DNA from: Cryptomeria japonica
Taxonomy: Eukaryota; Streptophyta; Pinopsida; Cupressales; Cupressaceae
Length of the DNA stretch: 64,000 nt
Assembly: GCF_030272615.1 (NCBI RefSeq)
Contig: NC_081408.1
Span: 307,211,950-307,275,949, forward strand
Reading direction: 5' to 3'
Of the stretch, positions 58,919 to 64,000 are shown in pieces. Below the pieces are notes generated by a model. It had not been told where the DNA came from. It searched no databases and saw only the letters and a list, made by a program, of their open reading frames with translations. The position numbers and the translations under genes were made by a program. The first letter of the stretch is position 1. Each line of letters starts with the position of its first letter.

Positions 58919-60431
58919 TGTTAATTCTATGACCATCTGGTTAATACTGAGGGGGGGGGGAGTGAATAGTATTAAGACCAATTTGAAACTTTAAACCCAA
59001 ATCAAACTTACAACAAATCTAACTTCATTTACCAGATATGCCAATTCATCAAACAGTACCGGTAACCACTGATAAATCTTTGATAAACTGCTATAACTGG
59101 TGTATTTAGAAGTAATGAATAAACTAAAAAGAATCAATAACATCACATGAAAATGATTCCACACATGAACACCATATTTTTGACGTGGAAACCCAAATAG
59201 GGAAAAACCACGGTGGGAGTTAGTACCCACAAAGATTTGTACTCTTTTGAAGTATGCCCTGTTAGGAGCTTACAATACGACATGTTATGAGTAGACCCTA
59301 TTAGGAGTCACTCAGTTAAGGGATTTGGATGTGCAACTCGGTTAGGAGCTTAATGAGCTATTAGGATCAACCTTGTGAGAGGATTTGCCACTTTTTTTGA
59401 GAGCTACCCTGTTAGGGGATTTACAAGATTAAGGCCTTTCAGGACCTACCCGGTTAAGGGATTTAATCTTCTATAATTGTTAGAGAACAAAAATGAAAAA
59501 GTGATCTATTACTTGCACTTCTCAGCTTGCTAAATCAGATCCAGTTATGCTCCACTATCTGCAACTCTCAGGTAGATCTCACAATTCTCTGGTATGACTT
59601 CACACTCTTCTCTAAGACCACCGACACTTCAAAACATCAACTAAGCCAACATAAACAATATTTTCCACTAAGTCGAAAACTAAACCCTAAATTACATCAT
59701 AGACCATCACAGATCTTTACAACTCATTAGAGATCATTATATGAATCATTACAATCAATATCAATCGTTGAATGATCATAAGTCGTCATAGCAAGTCGAT
59801 CTGGTACAAAGTCAAACCCTTAGCTCATTCCGCTAAGCACTTTGCACATTCCCAAAAAATTCACTCTCCAAATGCACCAAAACATCTTTCAAACATTTCA
59901 CATGGTTTGTGCCATGTTATCATCAACATGTAGACTTGATGTCGATCATCGCCATACCAAAAATCATTATTGGTTTTATGATTTCTTCACCGGTTCTAAA
60001 ACCTTGGCAAAACTTCATCAGAAATTAGAAACATGCCTTTCGATAGTCATCACAAGATGCAGTTTTGGTCAGATACTCATTATCATGATAAAATATTACA
60101 TTATAAACCACAAATCACCAATCATCACCAATCATCCGCTTCAAGTAAAACATCTCTTCATATACCGGTTAAAGTCCTATTTCACAGTCTTTTGTATATT
60201 GCCGGTAAACCCTGTCTCTGTTAGACTAAATCACTTAGATGACAAACCAAACATTAGATAACATCATTTAACATCACTTGCCATCAATGACAACACAAAT
60301 AACTAATCAAGTCATCTAATCACAAAATCTCAATCTCTTCATCACAAATAGTCTTCTATCCTCTATCGGTTCAGTCATCAGTCTTTAACTGCATCACCTC
60401 ATTTGCATCAGTTATGCCAATCATGCCAACA
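58919..60431 (-). repeat. 3' LTR of copia element 3 (1513 bp)
   Basis: On the minus strand starts TGTTGGCATGATTGGC at 60431 and ends GAATTAACA at 58919. Contains the reverse of GGGTTTCCACGTCA and the G-rich run opposite ATTCACTCCCCCCCCC. Its upstream neighbour is the polypurine tract. Confidence 0.75.
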
Positions 60432-60445
60432 ATCTCCCCCTTTGG
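60432..60445 (-). other. polypurine tract of copia element 3
   Basis: Minus strand CCAAAGGGGGAGAT directly before the LTR start TGTTGG. The same tract precedes the LTR of element 4. Confidence 0.85.
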
Positions 60446-60852
60446 CATTTATGGTAACACCAATCAGATTGAAACACCATCATTGTTACTTGTTGTCGGT
60501 ATCATATCATCTGCCGGTCTCCTCCTTTTGTCTTCTCCCCCTAAACCAATACTTCTCCAACTTCTTTGATCCTTTTCTTCTCTCAAATCTGATCTTGTTC
60601 TTCTCCTAAATTTGATCTTGTTCTTCTCCCCCTTTGACAACAATGTGTATGTGCATCACTGAGCTTCTTTATTTGTTGCTTATGTCATCATCATCTCTGC
60701 TAACCAAATCATAACATTATATCGAATCATTATATCAGATCATTAAATTAGAACTTTATCCGAGCTGCTCCCCCTACGGAGTATCTTGCACTTCATCAAT
60801 CCTTCGTGAAGAATAAACATTAGATCCACAAGATTCATGCATCTCCATCATT
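60446..60852 (-). other. 3' untranslated region of copia element 3
   Basis: Non-coding. The minus strand is rich in AAAGGGGGAGAAGAAC-like words. TTCTCCCCCTTTGACAACAA near 60625 recurs at about 63810 inside element 4, which supports kinship of the two elements. Confidence 0.7.
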
Positions 60853-62170
60853 CTAGTTCTTTCGGTGTAGGGGTCTAACCCCTAGTTTACCTCTAATAAA
60901 CTCAAAGGTAGTCTTCGGTAAGGGCTTAGTAAAGGTATCCATCATCTGATCTTTACTCTTCACATATTCCATATTGACTTGTTTTTCTTGAACTCTTTCC
61001 CCTAGAAAATGATACTTCAATTCAATGTGCTTGGCTCTAGCATGAAGTACAAGATTCTTATAGATATTTATTGCACTTGTATTATCACAATAGATAGTCA
61101 CCGGTTCAGACATATCTATTTTGAATCCTTATAGCACATGTCTCATCCATATTTCCTGCATGCAATTCATGGATGCAACAACATACTCTGATTCAGCTGT
61201 AGATTGAGAAACACATGTTTGTTTCTTGATCTTCCATGCCACTAATCTTCCACCAAGAAGAAAGGCTCCACCAGTTGTGCTTTTCTGGTCATCCACATTA
61301 CCTCCCCAATCTACATTAGTAAAGATATCCAAAGTAAAATTTCCTTTATAGGGGTACCATAAACCATATTCTACTGTGTCTTTGAGATACCGAAAAATTC
61401 TCTTCACTGCCTCCAAATGTGTCTCCTTAGGCCCTTTCTAAAATCTGGCAATTAATCCAACAACATGAGCAATGTCCAGCCTACTATGAACAACATAGTG
61501 CAACTTACCAATCATAGACCTGTACTCTTTTTCACAGATAGTAGTAGAATCATCTTGCTTGGACAACTTGCATCCTGTCATCATCGGTGTTCCTACCAGT
61601 TTGCAGTCTTCCATGCTGAATGTCTTCAACACCTCTTTGACATACTTGCTCTGACAAATAAAGATACCACTATCAAGTTCTTGGACCTATAACCCAATTA
61701 AGAACTTTATTTCACCGATTAGAGACATTTCAAATTCCTTTTTCATAACATCAGCAAAATCCATACACATATCATCATTTCCACCAAAAATTATGTCATC
61801 TACAAATACTTCTGCTATCAACATCTTGTCTCCATCAGTCTTCAAATAAATGTTGTTGTCCTCATTGGTATGTTGGAATCCAATTTTGATCAGATGTACA
61901 TGTAATCTCTTATACCATGCTCTCGGTGCCTGCTTTAGACCATATAGTGCTTTATGCAATTTACATACCATGTCTTTATCATCAGATAGAGAAAATCCAC
62001 ATGGCTGTTCAATGTAGACTTCTTCTTCTAGAATCCCATTCAGAAAGACTGATTTGACATCCATTTGATAAACTTTGAATCCCTTATATGCGGGAAATGC
62101 TAGTAGCATTCTCACTCCTTCTAATCTAGCAACCGGTGCAAAGGTCCCTCCATAATCCTCACCTTCTTCC
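60853..62170 (-). pseudogene. copia reverse transcriptase and RNase H, three stops
   Basis: A single frame from 62165 to 60853. RT: GGTFAPVARLEGVRMLLAF, VYQMDVKSVFLNGILEEEVY, KLHKALYGLKQAPRAWY, then FVDDIIFGGN where the catalytic YVDD usually stands (Y replaced by F, both aspartates kept). RNase H: STTGGAFLLGGRLVAWKIKK, AESEYVVAS, IYCDNTSAINIYKNLVLHAR, KHIELKYHFLGERV, DTFTKPLP. Stops at 61687-61689 and 61438-61440 (both likely CAG to TAG) and near 61129 interrupt an otherwise intact frame, so decay is moderate. The N-terminal RT part is missing at 62170. Confidence 0.92.
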
Positions 62171-63683
62171 TGTGATAGTTTTGATACTTAATGTTAAGTA
62201 CAAATGCCAAGCTAATAAGATGAGAGGGGGGGGGGGTGGTGAATCATACAAACTTAATCTTCCATAAAAACATCAAATTCAACCTCGGTAACATATACTT
62301 CAGTAATATAACCAAAACTGCTAAACATGCAAACTCAAAAGCATATAAACATCATAATCCTCATAACACCAGATTTAACGTGGAAACCCAAATAGGGAAA
62401 AACCACTATGGGATTTCGGACCCACTAAGAAATATACTCTTCTAGAGTATGCTCAGTTAAAAACAAATCCTGTTAAAGATTACAAACACATTGCTAGATG
62501 TGACCCAGTTAAGAGATTTCCCTCAGATCTTTTAGGATCTTCACCTTGTTAGAAGTGACCTCGTTAAAGGATTTCAAACACTCAATCAGAATGTCACCTT
62601 GCTAGAGGGTTTTACAAATAAGACTGTTAAGTCCACTCGGTTAAGAGATTTTCTGTCACTTTACAAAATAGTAGTAATAAAAATCTATCTGCAAATTCAC
62701 ATCTAAAATGTTAAAGCAGATTCTTATTTGCTCAATACAATATAGACATAGAACTAATCTTGTCCATCTGCTAGGCTCTATACTCTGTTATTCAAATAGG
62801 TCTTCAAGCTTTTGTGCTCGGTAATCACTATGTAGCATCCCTGTGCATACACTTGCCCGCATACATTGGTTATCAACAATTCCTTATTTATAAACAATTC
62901 GCCAACCACTTAATCTCCTTGATCACATTTCCCATGATCAATCATAGCCATCAGATCTTCAAACTTTGACCAGGTTCAATGTATCCTTCGATCTGAAAAT
63001 GTTTTACCCTACCTTGGAACTTGCATACATTTCTTGGAACTTGTGCTAGGGTATTGCGGTTCAATCTGAGTTGTAGATCTTCCTGCCGATTTTCCTTTGC
63101 CATAGATTCTTTAACAACATTCACGGCATACCAATCATTTAATCATAGCCAGCTCATCAGCTTCCTTCATTAAATAATACTTTTATTCATTCAATGCATT
63201 CTGTTATTTCTCAGTTGCAACTCGGTAAATACTAAACTTCACTTGGTAGACATTCCGCCATCATTAACCAATAGCGATAACCTTAGGGTTTACCAACTAG
63301 GTTCTTTGCTCGGTAACATAGTGTAGTATTAACCTTACAATCAATAACATATGTATGATATCAAAACAATCTAAACATCATGATCTCATCATTGTCTAAC
63401 TCGGTAATAGTTGCCTATTGAATAACTTATTTCTCCCCTTATTCATCATATTCTTTCTATGTCTTTTACCGACATCTTTATACTCATCAAATCATACTTC
63501 TCAAGATATGGCAACATCATTCTGAATTAGAAAATCAATTTCTTGACATCAATGACAAAATAATAATATTAAGACAGTAAACATCCTTAATCAGTTATAT
63601 CCATAGTCATCAACAACCTTCTCAATATCCTTATTGAAATGACAACAATCTCTCCTTGTCTGTTATAATGCCAAATGCCAACA
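62171..63683 (-). repeat. 3' LTR of copia element 4 (1513 bp), inserted in element 3 pol
   Basis: Minus strand starts TGTTGGCATTTGGC at 63683 and ends CAAAACTATCACA at 62171, where pol of element 3 begins at once (GAAGAAGGTGAGGATTATGG). Shares AACGTGGAAACCCAAATAGG and the G-run/ATTCACC signature with the LTR at 58919-60431, but the rest differs widely. The left target site would be CTTCC (62166-62170); its partner is outside the window. Confidence 0.78.
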
Positions 63684-64000
63684 ATCTCCCCCTTTGGCAT
63701 TGATGGCAAAACCAATTGATTTGACCTTATTGATTCGGATTGCTGAAATGCTCTCCCCCTGTCATCAGAATTCTTCCCCATACATTAGTCTTCTCCTCTT
63801 TTCTATAGTCTTCTCCCCCTTTGACAACAATACCAAAAAGTAAAGAACTAAAACATAATTTCGTCCTGTATGAAGTGATTTTCTACTGTTGTGTGTCAAC
63901 TTAGTCTCGGTCAGAGCATTTTGTCTTCAATTCCTATTCCCTGTATTGTTTCCTGCACACCTTTAGAAAACATCCTAAAGTGTGTAAATTAGCATCAACT
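63684..64000 (-). mobile_element. copia element 4 interior, 3' end
   Basis: Polypurine tract (minus CCAAAGGGGGAGAT) at 63684-63697, then a non-coding 3' region with a second AGGGGGAGA word and TCTCCCCCTTTGACAACAAT. The gene part lies beyond the window. Confidence 0.7.

Larger units (their letters stand above)
58919..62170 (-). mobile_element. Ty1-copia element 3, 3' part
   Basis: Minus strand: RT and RNase H (62170-60853), 3' untranslated region, polypurine tract and 3' LTR (60431-58919). The upstream part of the element is cut at 62170 by the LTR of element 4 and lies outside the window. Confidence 0.85.

Overview
The window looks like repeat-dominated nuclear DNA of a large-genome seed plant. 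Evidence: degenerate Ty1-copia, gypsy-like and LINE sequences carrying many stop codons, nested LTR elements, tRNA-iMet-type primer sites, long AT-rich spacers, kilobase tracts of CT/GA microsatellite-like DNA and a 20-bp satellite. A gymnosperm is plausible but not provable from the sequence. I see no intact host gene, no rRNA or tRNA gene and no CRISPR array. Nearly every recognisable coding piece is a broken transposable-element gene.

Layout. 1-15376: minus-strand Ty1-copia element 1 (integrase, protease, gag, primer site, one LTR). It is split in gag by a gypsy-like element (1919-9440) that has gag-like, retropepsin and G-patch remnants but no reverse transcriptase or integrase. Its LTR is split by a coding-poor copia-type element present as LTR-internal-LTR-internal-LTR (10343-15286). 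15786-21370: a pyrimidine-rich tract that turns into a purine-rich tract near 18.3 kb, with telomere-like TTTAGGG-related patches. 21371-22604: the right end of a TIR-type element. 22605-23800: a decayed G-patch/zinc-knuckle gene. 25461-33691: an inverted-repeat element with a CT-rich, 20-bp satellite and GA-rich core. A 5'-truncated LINE (28981-32749) sits in its right arm and carries an unrecognised 574-codon frame.

33692-46021: mostly AT-rich spacer with a duplicated (CA)n/(TG)n hairpin, a solo LTR (37058-38216), and a LINE remnant invaded by a 145-bp MITE-like insert. 46022-47801: LTR and gag of copia element 2, cut off at its zinc knuckle by a 3.1-kb satellite array (47802-50889). That array reverses orientation near 49.29 kb. 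50931-52833: a GA tract, a variant satellite, a conserved hairpin and a TIR end that interrupts a LINE RNase H. 57290-58694: a probable small member of the same TIR family, inserted into a 44-bp tandem array. 58919-62170: 3' LTR and RT/RNase H of minus-strand copia element 3, broken by the 3' LTR of copia element 4 (62171-63683), whose body runs off the window.

The most unusual signal is a set of TIR-ended elements (ends near AGGGTATGTGCA or AGGGTGTGTGCA) whose cores are low-complexity CT/GA DNA and a palindrome-rich 20-bp satellite. Members share a hairpin beside the core. I infer that these elements mobilise or nucleate satellite DNA. The comparisons are by eye and no database search was possible.
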